64,000 bases of DNA from Bolinopsis microptera (Eukaryota; Ctenophora; Tentaculata; Lobata; Bolinopsidae), in assembly GCF_026151205.1 (NCBI RefSeq), contig NC_087079.1:10344635-10408634 (forward strand), given 5' to 3'. Below are positions 11,601 through 24,600 of the stretch, piece by piece. Every line of letters starts with the position of its first letter. Within the stretch, counting starts at the first letter, position 1. Below the pieces are notes generated by a model, which did no database searches, was not told the DNA's origin, and saw only the letters and a list, made by a program, of their open reading frames with translations. A program made the position numbers and the translations under genes.

Positions 11601-14312
11601 TGTAACAGTGTAACAATGTAACAGTGTAACAGTGTAACAGTTATAGTGTAGCAATATATTAGTGTGACAGTGTATCAGTGTAACAGCTGTAGTGTACCAG
11701 TGTAACAGTGTACCATTGTAACAGTGTACCAGTGTAACAATGTAACAGTGTAACAGTGTAACAGTGTAACAGTATTAATATCAGTATTGGTCAGGTATGG
11801 CGCTAAATTATGCGGTGAAGGTAAAGCTCTCCCTGGTGATATTCTCATTGCTTTCTTCAACATCCTGATTGGTTCCTTTGCAATGGGCCACGCAGCCCCT
11901 CATTTCCAAACCATGGCAGAGGGTCGAGGTGCAGCTTTTACTGTCTTCAAAACCATTGACAGGGTGAGTTGAGAAATATTATAGCTAGGACATGTTTAAT
12001 AAACATTGTTACTGTATTGTTTAGTATGTATCATGGTTACACGTGCGTCGTGCATAACACCCGTACTTAGTAGCATATTCATCAAATTCTCAAAGATATC
12101 TTTGAGGTATAAGTCTACTCTATTAAACACTATACAGTATACACGCGATAGTTTCTTGCTGAAAAGACTGCACAGTGAACCGCAACTTTTTATGTAGCTG
12201 ATAGTCAACAGATATAATTAGCCCTGGGACAGCAAATGTGTCATCTGAACCACAATATTTGGGACAATCGCTGTTTATTTCTTTCTAATAATTAATGATT
12301 GATGAGCTCTAGTCCATAAGATGAGCTCTAGATCCAAAAAATCAGCATATGTCAGTGCAATCAAGACTCTTGATTGAACTGAAATATGCTGATTTTTTGT
12401 AGTTAATCAGTCGGATAGGATCACGGATTGTTTGATTGATATTCAACTGGGCACTGGCCACTGATTGACTAATAATGCTGATGTCATCACCATGAATAGT
12501 GAATAGTTCAGCTATCATAGCATGTTATTTACCATTAATAACTAGGCTTGCACTGCAACACATACACAATGTGTAAACCAAATAGTTAACCATTCCTGTA
12601 ATTTACACCATGATTTACACTAAACACGCGCGAACAAAATCAGAAATTTACGTAAAAACTTGCGGTTGGACACATACACGGCGAAAGAGTCAAGACTTGT
12701 TATTTTTATGTATAAGACGTATACTATCTTCTTTTTGGTTCGACAGAAGATAAGATTTTACTGTGACCAAGTTCTGATACAAGTTAAATGTGAGATTATG
12801 TCAAATGATTGTCAGGAATCTAAAATAAACTACGAGAATGACAGGGGAATGATTCCCCCGTCATGCGCTGGGAAGATTGAGTTTAAGAATGTCGATTTCT
12901 GCTACCCTTCAAGAAAAGATGTTCAAATCATGAAAGGTTTGGCTCAAAATTTTGTTTTTAAAATACAACTTTCTGATAGAAATGGAGTAAATTGCAAAAC
13001 TTCTATGAAATGTTGCGAAACTAAAATCTAAATCCACGCTCTTAACGAAATGTTGTGAAACTATATTAACACTCAGTGAGAGATGAAGGAGTGAAAGAAA
13101 GTGTCTAATTCTCGTCACTCACTCAGGGTTCAATTTAACACTGGAGACTGGTGAAACACACGCTCTGGTAGGACCCAGTGGTTGTGGTAAAAGCACCGCT
13201 GTAGGGCTCATCGAGAGGTTCTATGACGCTGATCAAGGAGAGGTATTACAACTCCAAGTTTTCCAACATGACCACTTGTTGAACTGCTCAACGTCTCCGA
13301 CAGTACATCAAGAAATTTAAAATAAAAAACACTTAAACTTGCTCCTCCTTCTGAGTAAGCACAACCAACTCACCAACAGTGCACTGAACTGATTGACTAC
13401 TCCCTTCATCCCAGGTATTACTGGACGGAGTGAACATCAAAGATCTCAACCTAGAGTGGTTGCGTAATCAGATCGGTCTGGTTGGCCAGGAGCCACTTTT
13501 ATTTGCTACTACTATCGAGGAGAACATCAGATATGGCAGGAGTGACGTCACTCAGACACAGATTGAGGAGGCTTGTAAGAAAGCTTTCGCTCACGATTTC
13601 ATTATGGAACTGCCAAATGTAAGTTTACTTTTATCTACATAGATTATTTCTTTGGGACTGTAGATGCTGCAAAGTTTCGGGTAAAGCAATGTTAATAACC
13701 GATTTAGTCTTAGATCAAGTATGTACTAGTAACTAAGTTCTAAAAGTCTGTTTTAAAACTTATCACAAACATGTACTCTTATCTTCACTCTTATCAGAAA
13801 TACCAAACTCTATGTGGAGATCGCGGATCCAAATTGTCAGGGGGTCAGAAACAGCGTGTTGCCATTGCACGTGCTCTGGTGCGCAACCCTAAGATCCTGC
13901 TCCTGGACGAGGCGACGAGCGCGCTGGATAACAAGAGCGAGGATATTGTACAGCGGGCACTGGATGTCGCTGCGGAGGGCAGAACTACTCTCATCATCGC
14001 TCATCGGCTCTCTACTATCATCAACGCTAACACCATTTCTGCTATTGGTATGTTTTGTATTATATTTTTATAATTTTTATTTAACTTTCTCAGAGAAGCT
14101 AATTCGTTAGTTTTACATCAGTAGACTAACGAATCATATTGTAACCAAGTATTTAACCCCGAACCCTCTGCTCCTTTACTAATTACTAAGTGTTTAATTT
14201 GACTCTAATTTCAGGAGAATACAAGTGCATAGCAGAGGAAGGAACGCATGAGGAATTGTTAGCAAAGGAGGGACTTTACCACACACTTGTCATGTACCAG
14301 CAACAAGTCCAG
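8619..14312 (+). CDS. ABCB1-like: Transporter exons 1-13: N-terminus, TMD1, NBD1
   Basis: Residues 1-638. The start is the ATG at 8619 (context CAAAGATG), which begins the frame continuing across all exons. Residues 30-60 form a Lys/Glu-rich cytoplasmic extension ([19 protein letters not shown]) before the first membrane segment at about 70. TMD1 shows the family motif [10 protein letters not shown] (exon 5) and ALAFW-like GLAFW (exon 7). The first extracellular loop is short and lacks an N-X-S/T site, whereas in vertebrate P-glycoprotein it is long and glycosylated. NBD1 has the A-loop Tyr in FCYPSR, Walker [18 protein letters not shown] and [12 protein letters not shown]. Introns over 300 bp: 9828-10610 (nothing recognised), 10783-11133, 11376-11794 (8-bp microsatellite) and 11964-12815 (small foldback). 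Confidence 0.95.
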
Positions 14313-17300
14313 GTATAGTAAACTTGCCGAGCATGTATATCCGTTACAGTTTCTCCAGGCCATAATAATATGATGAATTTAGTTGAATATCAGTCTCCAT
14401 CATAGCTACTAGAAATACGGACGGATGGTTCTTAGTCTGTACCATCAAAGTGCAGAAAGATTACCTTCTCCACACAGTTTTACACAACAGCTCCGGTTTA
14501 CACTGAAGAAATACAAAATTACCCAGCTTGTTTCACTTTGTCTGGCAAGAGCCGTGAATCGTCGTGGTCCATACAATAATCTTATTACAAGCAAAATGAT
14601 GTGGAACTTCTTGTTCCTTACTAAACATTCTGGAATATTCTTTGTTATATCCCGTGAGTCACAGGATATAACAAAGAATATTCCGTGACTCCCTTGTCCT
14701 TATTACACAAAATTTATGTAAACATGAAAACGACGTATCTCGAGGCGACCTGCTTGTGACTCAAGATGTTTCGATTTCATGGGTTCATGACTACTATCAA
14801 GGTATGTAATATGTATCACTCAAATAAGTTGCCATGATTTTACAAACAACTTAATTTTAACGTAACGTAGGCATCCTACCTTAATTTATGCATTTTCATA
14901 AAAATAACAATTACTAATTTTAAATTTATAAGTAAAATTGTCAGTAACTTTATTTCGTGTCATATCTCACAGCGGCTTAGGTTGTGGTGAGTACCTAATG
15001 ACTTAATGAAAGCCTCACCATCTTATGAGAAGAAAAGATTCGGTATATAATATCGTCTCGATTACACCTGTCATAAAATATTTGTAGTGCAATTGTAATT
15101 AGTTTAAAACCAATTTTTATGAAGTAATGGCCTCGTATGGATATTGGAATCACGAGTGGTTGAAATTAATGTTCAAATTTTAGAGGAACAGAATGTTTCA
15201 CCTCGTCATTTTTCATCCTGAATTGCAGGGTTTCAAAAGGATTACCGATTATGGTATGTTGTGGCATGGTATGTGGTGAGTCCAGAGATAAATCCAGGGT
15301 GGTAAAATCCATTGTTCCAACTTTCTCGTTAAAGGTTGTGAATTGTGTTCGTGTATATAAACTGGAAGTTCTTAATACGGCCGCATTCCGACACTCTACG
15401 TAGAATCATGGATATAATACTTAATATTGGAGATTGCTTTCGTCGGATATGATGACGTACTAAATTGTTATGTCAGACGATAGATTAATTATGTGTCCGT
15501 CGAATAATTTTGAATGATGGATAGAAATACCAACAAATGCTAATATACCCTAGTTTATTGTACGTCAATCCGGTTAAAAAAAATACATATTTTAGCAGTT
15601 AAAGATTGTGTAGCCCTCCAGCCGATCTGCATTATAGTTCTTCCTACTATAATTATACACCTGTGTTAAATACTTGATAAATGAATATTCATTAACTTAA
15701 AACAAGAAATCTACCAAACTATAACCTTCAATAAAGCAATTAAAATGTCAGGGAGTCTGTGAAGGAGATGAAGTGGACTCAAACCTTTTGGTAAACTATA
15801 CCGTCTGCTACCTAGCTACATCTAGCACTTGTCATTACTTGATTAATCAATTAGTAATTACTTAATTGATTATCACTCACATTCATATGCGTTTTCAAAA
15901 TTTGTTTGCTGAGCTGAGTGTTCTTGATTGTACTCACACATTATCCCAAGTTCTCTACAACAGATCACATACAACCAGTTCGATATGTATATTGTACTTA
16001 CTTGATCGTTAGTTACATGCTATGTTACACAGTTTAAAACTAAAGTTAAACACTTCACATATATAATCACATTATTAGCCACGATAATTTGTGTACATTT
16101 AATTTTCTAAAATATGGTCCCAATTATTGGGGAATGTTCAATGTCCATGCTGAGAATATACTTAGTCAAAGTTCAGTTCAAAGAATTTAAGAAACGTTCA
16201 TGTTCCTTAAATGACTATATTAATTAATACTATAGCTGCACTGATTGATATATACATATTGTGTTTCTCATAATTATAGTTCTTCTAAAATTTGGGTTTG
16301 AGTCATATTGCCACATTGATTAATTACAATTATATTGAAATAATTAATAACTATTAGTGTCTTCGTGTTTTGCCCGGCTGATATTCTCTGTTCTAAATGT
16401 TTAACTCAATTTGAATTGGTTGTCTAAGGACATCGTATATATTATACAGGGCGAGTTGAAAATAGTGTGTAAAATGTAAATGGCTCTAATTTTTTTCATG
16501 AAGGAGCAAATTTTGAAAGGTGAATTGCTATCAGTTCATAAACGTTACAAATTTCATTCTTGCCCCTCATTTGATTCTAACTCATAATTTGGTTGATTTT
16601 TGGCAGTTTTCCAAAAAATCGTAAATTCGTCCTAATGGGGATCTCAAATCGCGTGCCCTGAAAATCGAGTCTAAAAAGCTATCTTCTCCTATACTACATT
16701 ATTTGAGCTATAACCCTGAAAATTTCAGGATATGTTTTAGAAATCATTTAAAGAAGAGATGAGCCTGATAAAATTTGAGATAGGCCTTTAAAAATTTTTC
16801 ATCAAAAAAACTCATCACGGCACGCAATCAAAAATCGCTCGCGCAATTATACAATTACCACACACGCGCTGACCTTTGACCGACAATAATTTCGGCTAGG
16901 AACGATATTTTTCCACGGGATCAAAAGCATTTGATTTATTAAAAAAATTATTAATTATTAAGTATTTTTATTGTACTATTATAATATTTATATATTCTCA
17001 TTACCTAAATATGCAAACATTTCATGGAAAATTTCATTTGTCAAAAAAATTAGAGTCATTTACATTTTACACACTATTTTCAACACACCCTGTATTATAC
17101 ATTTATCACATGCCTTCTCATGCGATATCAAAACTTTCGCCCACGAGGCTTGCCGAGTTAGCGAAAGTTTCGATATTTCCCGAGGCTTGCCGAGGGTTAT
17201 ATCGACATTTTCAATCACGAGGCTTGCCGAGTTTTGAAAATGTTGATATCGCATGAGAAGGCATGTGATTAATGTTTTATCACACTTTCTTTGGAGCCAA

Positions 17301-20300
17301 ATTTGGCCGGGAAAGCAGAATTTGATCAAACGTTAGTTATAAATCTCACCAAAGCAAAACTAGACATGTCGAACGTTTATAATGTCCAAGCTATATGTAT
17401 AGCTCTCGATGAGTTAGTATTTCAGATATCGAAGATACAATACGTAAAATTAGGATCTCACGTTTTCACATTTATGACACAGTGAATGCTGTACGACGCG
17501 CCCAATTTGCTTTCTTATACTGATACGTAGTGCATGTAATATTAAATATATTCACGCCTATGGGTCTCGTACTTATTGCAGTCTAGAATATTCCACCACA
17601 AGCGCGTCTTTGAATCATAAATTATATCCTAGATATCAATCAATGTGAGGTGATTCTTATACTTTATTTCTATTAGATATATTTTGAGTCATTAAAACTG
17701 AAGATGTATAATGTATAGAACATCTGTTTTAGTGTTGATTACATCCTAGTCCTTATCATGTAATACTAATCTGCGATAAGGTGATAGTATTTCCTGGTTG
17801 TTATATTTGAATTGGGCTGTGGCGCCATGATTGTCTATTCATAAGTCCACATTATACACTGCACACCCTAATTTACACCAACAATATTATCGTCCGTCTT
17901 GATTCTTGATTGTCTGTTATTTCAGAATGATTTAATCAATGCAACTTGTAATCGTTGACTTAGAATTTTATCAAGTATTCTGCTTAGTTCTTAGTCAGTA
18001 TTCATCTTTACTTGCCATTATTTGCCATTATCTGCTTCGAGCTAGAAATTATCTGAACTGGAAATTATCAGAACATTTGTAATATTCAAATGTATCTCTT
18101 CAACATTTTAGAACGCAGTAGTCCACCAGCCTATAACCACCCTGGTCATGGCCAGGTAGTTCACCCGTACTGTTACCAATATTGAATTGGTCTAATGAAT
18201 GGCAGCACATTAATCATCGGACCTGTTTGCCCCAGTGCCCAGACTAATTTATAACCAGATTAGCTGATTAAGTTACGTCATTCGTCCCTTGATATATTTA
18301 TATAAATAATATATTTTATAGGATGTTTTTATTGCACTCATTTGCACTAACTAAAATTCAGTTAAAACTAGTCCTGGGATAGAATTTCCGCTCTTTATTG
18401 TACAGAATCTACATATAAGTCTCTTTATCAGTCTGTTTATAGATCAGCCACGAATTTCGCAAGCTAATCTAGGCGAAACCGGTTTGGAAAAGCCAAGCAT
18501 AATTTCTGCACAATTTCTATATGGAATATGGCTCAAAGAAGGGATCAGAGGGGGTTAAAATTGAGGTCTGAAATGGCTGAAATCTGGCTTTGTTTTGTGT
18601 GTTTTCTTCGTTCGAATTAATCAAACATCGTCTAGTGTTTACTATTTTTTGTGAGGGTGACTGTAGTTTGTTCTGACACTTCCTTTTTAATTTCAAGTAA
18701 GCGATTAAGGAAATTAATTATCCTGATTGATTGTATCGCTGACAAGTACCAAAACTTTGTTAAACTTTCAAGTCTGCTTGTAAACTTTGATCTCGTTTTC
18801 AATAACCTTAAGTCACTTAAAGCTCGTACAAGCCAGGGAGTTTTTACTTTGTTTCATCATCCGAAGCCTAATTAAGCTTTGAACTATAAAGTGCAATAAA
18901 AAGGGAACAGCTTGAAAAAGTTTTACAACAAAAAATTTTATTTTGCTTGACGCATCTCAAACACAAGGAAATATTTTCAAAACCATTTATAAATATAAAT
19001 TTTTCCTTATCCTGGAAAGTTCATCTGATCATTGCATTAACGGTCATAGACTACTTCGGGTTGTTGATTTAAATCTTTATTTAAATCAGTACCTCACAGT
19101 AGTAGAACAGTTGTTGAGAGTGGGCTCCTTGTTCCTATGGGAATATCGGGCTCTCTCTGAGCAACTGATTGATATTTCATGCCCCCGGGTGAGAGCCAGT
19201 GCTCCCCATTGGGGCATGTAATATCAATTCTGCTTTCCTGCCAAATTTGGCTCGAAAGTGTGATAATATATTGTATTATATATTGTTGTTATTGATATTC
19301 CCTTCTGGATAGACACCAGACAGACCCACATTTTCAGTACTTAGAGGAACAAATCATATATCGTGTCTTGAGACTTATGTCTACATTATACATTGTACGT
19401 GACGTTAGAGTAAAATGCACACAGTGTACACAGTAGTAGTACACACTAAACATCAACTATCCGTAGTCACATCAATGATACTGAAATACTAATACCTCCT
19501 AGACGAGGCAATCTTTCAGTAATGTACGCGGTGGTCTTTCTCAAGCAAATAATCTAGCAAGCTGGACATCACGCAATCAAATACGATCAAATGATAAACT
19601 TTAAAGACACATGATATGCTGTGTTGGCTATAATTCATCATTTAAAATATGTTCACATACTGGTCACATACTGGTCACATACTGGTCACATACTGGCCAT
19701 TCAAATGGTACTCTCATACATATTTTAGTAAATTTTCACCACAAACATGGTTGCGTTACAAAAGCTGTACTGTTAAAATAATTAGTAAAATATAAGTAGA
19801 GTTAAACTAAGTAGAGTTAAACAAAGTAAAGTTTTTTTATTTGGCAGAAAGTTCATGCTGGTTTTATATTCACAAGCTTTCTGATATTACAATAATTGTA
19901 CGAGGTTAAGATTGGCTAATTTTACTGTTAAGTAAAGTTCAACATTAACAAGCAAGTTACCGCCTATTTTTCTGTCAGTCTGGATTGAAATGTAATAGCT
20001 CTAACTTCTTAACTGAAACTGTAAGTATGCTAATTGCTACAAAAAGCGCAACAAGTTCCAAGCTAGATATTTAAAGGGTTGGGCAAATTTTACTTAACGT
20101 AAGCACAGTTAAGCAGTACGGGATGAACCCCATTTTGCTGTGCAGTACATACATCTACATTGTGTTTATTATGGCCCACCTTGTAGCTAAATTTGCGCTA
20201 ACAAAATCTATGAATGTTTGCTAAATTTCATTATGTATACCGAAAGGTGAGGTTTATTAACGATTTGTTGTCCACTTGATGAGATCAATAGAGCCAAGGG

Positions 20301-21569
20301 AATCTGAAAATGTAAGGCATTACAAAGTAAGCGTGCGTTTTTGTGATCTAAATTCGATTCTGAGACCTAGATATATCACATATAACTTATCTTGTACACT
20401 TACACTGCAATAAACTCCACAAATCTACATGAACATTCCTGTCTGAAGGGTATCTTTTACTTTTTAACTAAGTTTTCTTCGTGTTATAAACTGATTTTTA
20501 AAAAGTTGGTAATAGTAGTACTATTATAAGTTATTTTTCTTACTCAGTTGATTGTATCAGTAATATGTTATTAAATACTAAAATAGCACAGTTCAATAAA
20601 TGGAAGATTCAGATGAATAATAAAAATAAAAATGACTTAGTAGATCCGTATAATAATATAATATTTGAGCTATTTTTAGTCATCCACTTTGTGTGTATCA
20701 GAGGAAGAGAAGTACATTGCAATTGTTCTAGACTATTGTTTGTTTATACACAATATTCATTGTGTATCATATTGTGTCATATTGATATTGAGCTCTCAAA
20801 ATAAACATCATTCCAGCAATATCTCATAACAAAACGCATTATCTCAGAACGAAGGTGGAGAAGATCTACCAGCCCTACCCAGCTATGAGGACGTCCAGAG
20901 AAAGGTATGTGGACTGTGTATTTAAAAAATACTTACAGTAACTTACAGCTTTACAGTACAATGACATTCAATGACTTACAATTACTAATATAATTATAAA
21001 AACAACTTTCAATGGCCTGAAATAGATACAATGCAACTTTCAGTAACTTATAGTACAATAACTTAAAATTGCTTACAATAGTCAACAGTAACATTATCTG
21101 ATTGTTAGGGGGTCAGGATGAAGCCCCCGCCCCCCTCTTCGACACGACATCGACATAAAATACCCCGTCAGCAGATTGCTGCTATCAAAAACTCTTCACA
21201 GCAAACAATTTCTCCTGTTTTTATAACATTTAATTACCATACGCTCAACACTGGTATCTGAAATCCCTTCATCACTAATTTGTACACTAATCAGTATGCC
21301 CGCTACTTCAGAATTGTATTGTTTATCATTGTGTCGCGTGGAGCAACAGCCATGAGAAGGTTACAACAATTTCTCACCATAGCAACCTGGCAACTCTCTA
21401 TAATATAAACTTTGAACACGGTCCTCCATCACGTACAAACTAATACTGGCTCACATTCTATCAGATCTAAGTGTACTTCTTTTCATAACTTCGCACAGAG
21501 TGGGTCCGTTGACAACAACAGCAACAACCCTCGGCCTCAGCTATGGTTATCCAACGAACGAAAATAGAT

Positions 21570-21602
<33 letters not shown>

Positions 21603-24600
21603 GGCCAACCCTTTTGTCAATTTCTTTTCCAACTTTTGGAAAATAAATTAAAAATGGGCATGGGCATTGATTTTTTTAAAGCCTTAAAAACAGCTAAAAC
21701 CTGATTTATGATTAAAAATAAACATCACCGACGGGTTCACCGTCCTTTAATTAATAAGTACAGCTATATTTCAGCTCAGTAAAGTATGGTATATCAGAAA
21801 TATTTATTTTTTGACTTTTTCGAATTCGACCGGATTTTGACCAAAAATTTGTAAAGATGATCCCCATTTTGCCCATTTATTCCTCAACTTTTGGTCAAAA
21901 AGGCATGGGCATTGATGAGGTTGGCCCCTCCCAATATCATTCTTATTGATGCCAGCTCAAAAACAAATATTTTGTACGTGATCGATATTTTATAAACTTC
22001 CTGGAATCGAATGAGTTGCATTGAAGCAAATTGAAAGTTATCAATATCATGATAAACATTCTTTGTTATCAAGACCTCAAGACCCGAACAAAAGTTTGAA
22101 AGTTCGTATTGGGGGGGGGGGGGGGGGAGGGCATTAGATCACACTGTATCTTGATGACATAATCCTGGTTCAAATTAGATTACAGTTACAGAAGGCAGCG
22201 CCAGCATATTGTAATGTGATGATCTCATTCAAAACTGGTACTGGTAGTTTTCAGCACTGCCAGATAATATGCGAGAGGAGCCAGTGTTTTTAGACCAAAC
22301 TCTATCGAATTTTGCTCCGCCGAAATATGAAGAAACTGTTATAGCATATGGTGAAGAGAATGTACCAAGCTATGAAGACGTAATTTGATATGGTGATGGT
22401 GATGGTGGTTATGATTGTGGTGGTGGTTATGGTGGTGGTGATGGTGGTGACTGATGAAAATAAATGAACAATCCATTTGGGGGGGGGGAGGGCATTAGAT
22501 CACACTGCATTAGATCACACTGTATCTTGATGACATAATCCTGGTTCAAATTAGATTATAGTTACAGAAGGCAGCGCCAGCATGTTGTAATGTGATGATC
22601 TCATTCAAAACTGGTACTGGTACTGGCATGCTTGATGGCGTGGAGACGTGATGTAAATTACATAGATTTCGAATGAGCAGGAGAGGATACTTATAGTTGT
22701 ATCATTACAAGTTTAACCCACAAGGCTAGAATGATAAATGCCATTATATGATGACAAATTTATTTTACAAATTTATTTTACAAATTTCGTGGATGAGATT
22801 GATTACGGTATCTAGCGTATCAGTACTATATAAAGCATTAGGCAATGGCAGCGTGCCAACTAAATTTAACGTGCCAATACAATTGTGTGGACCTCTTCTA
22901 GAAACGAGGTACATCCTAATTTGTAAAGTCTTATCTATCAAAAATTTAAATCTAGAAGTTCTAGAAATGTCTTGTCGACCACATGACAGTTACCACTCAT
23001 AAAATGACGCCGAAGCCTACTGCCCATTTTCCAGAAAAAACAGTTAGTACATCTTACTATATATAAAGCGAGACGATATATATCCTTACCATTTTACTGA
23101 CACCAGGCATCAACTTTAACACGATTTTCCGCAAAAACCGTAAAAGATATAAAACTGAAACTTTTTTGACTGGGTCAAATGTCTTATTGGCCTTCAAATC
23201 AGCATGAAAAAATAAAAAATTGGCCAAGAAATAAAAATTTTAGTGCCCAAAATTTGGACCCCCAGTGGTGTCAAAAACGCGAATTAAATAGGTAATAATT
23301 TATTTAAGTATCTTGAGTCTTGACACCACTTAAGGGTTAGACAGGTTCCTGCTAGTGGTACTAAAGGGGGTGTCTAACCCCAAAAAAACCCATTTTACCT
23401 CTAATTTCAATTTTGGGAATGGGTTTTGAGGTTTTTTTAGTTTTTTAAAGGGTTTTTTTTTATTTTTAAAATTTTGTAAAGTCTTCCTTTAAAGTTTAAA
23501 TGAGCTCTTAAAAAAAAGCAATTTCTGGGTGGGTATCTTATTCTATATACCAAAAAACAGTTAGTACCACGATTTTTCAACAGTTAGTACCGCAAAAGGC
23601 GCAAAAAAACAGTTAGTACCGCAAAAAAACAGTTAGTACCGCAAAGGGGGTGGGTGTGTCTAGTGAAAAATATCCAAAACTACACTTAGTCGACGTGATG
23701 TCCGACACTTGGTACCCGATCTCTTAAATATTTGAGAAAAGTATTTAAAATAAATATTGACAGATTGATTGATATATCCGTTCAAAATTCTGACCAATAT
23801 AATAATACAAAAATGGAAAAAATGTCCCCTGGCATAGTACGGGTTAACAATAAAACTTATTACTGTAGGTATAGAAAGCGAAGCTGCAGTAGATTATATA
23901 ATATATAGCAGTACTTGTATATAAATGTTCACCTTTCAGTCTCCGATATTCGCTATGGGTCAAAGCCATTATTAAAGACGAAAAACCTAACTTAAAATTA
24001 GCGGGGGGGGTGTCACGTCCGTCTATGTCCGCTTGTCTCATAGAATCCAAAAAGGACAGGACATAGGCGGACATAGGCGGACATAGGCGGACATAGACGG
24101 ACATAGGCGGACATAGACGGACATAGGCGGACATAGGCGGACATAGGCGGACATTAATGGACACCTAAATTGCTAAATAAAATGTTCAATTTTTGCTGTT
24201 ATAGGGGGGATCATGTTTTTTGTCCGTTCGGTAGTACCCTATATTTTCAAAACGGACAAAAAATAGAGCGGACAAAAACGGACAAAAATGGACAAAAACG
24301 GACAAAAATGGAAATAACATTTAGATGCTTCCTCCTCCTACTCTTCCTCCTCCTCCCCCTGGGTCTTCCTGATCTTCCTCAGTCCTCTTCCTCCTCCCCT
24401 CCTCAGTCCTCCTCCTACTCCTCCTCCTCGTCCTCAGTCCTCCTCATCAGTCCTCAACAGTCCTCCTCCTCCCCAGTCCTCCTCCTCCTCCTGAGTCCTC
24501 CTCCTGGGTCCTCCTCCTGGGTCCTCCTCCTCCTCTTCATCCTCCTCCTCTTCCTCCTCCTCGTCCTCAGTCCTCCTCATCAGTCCTCAACAGTCCTCCT

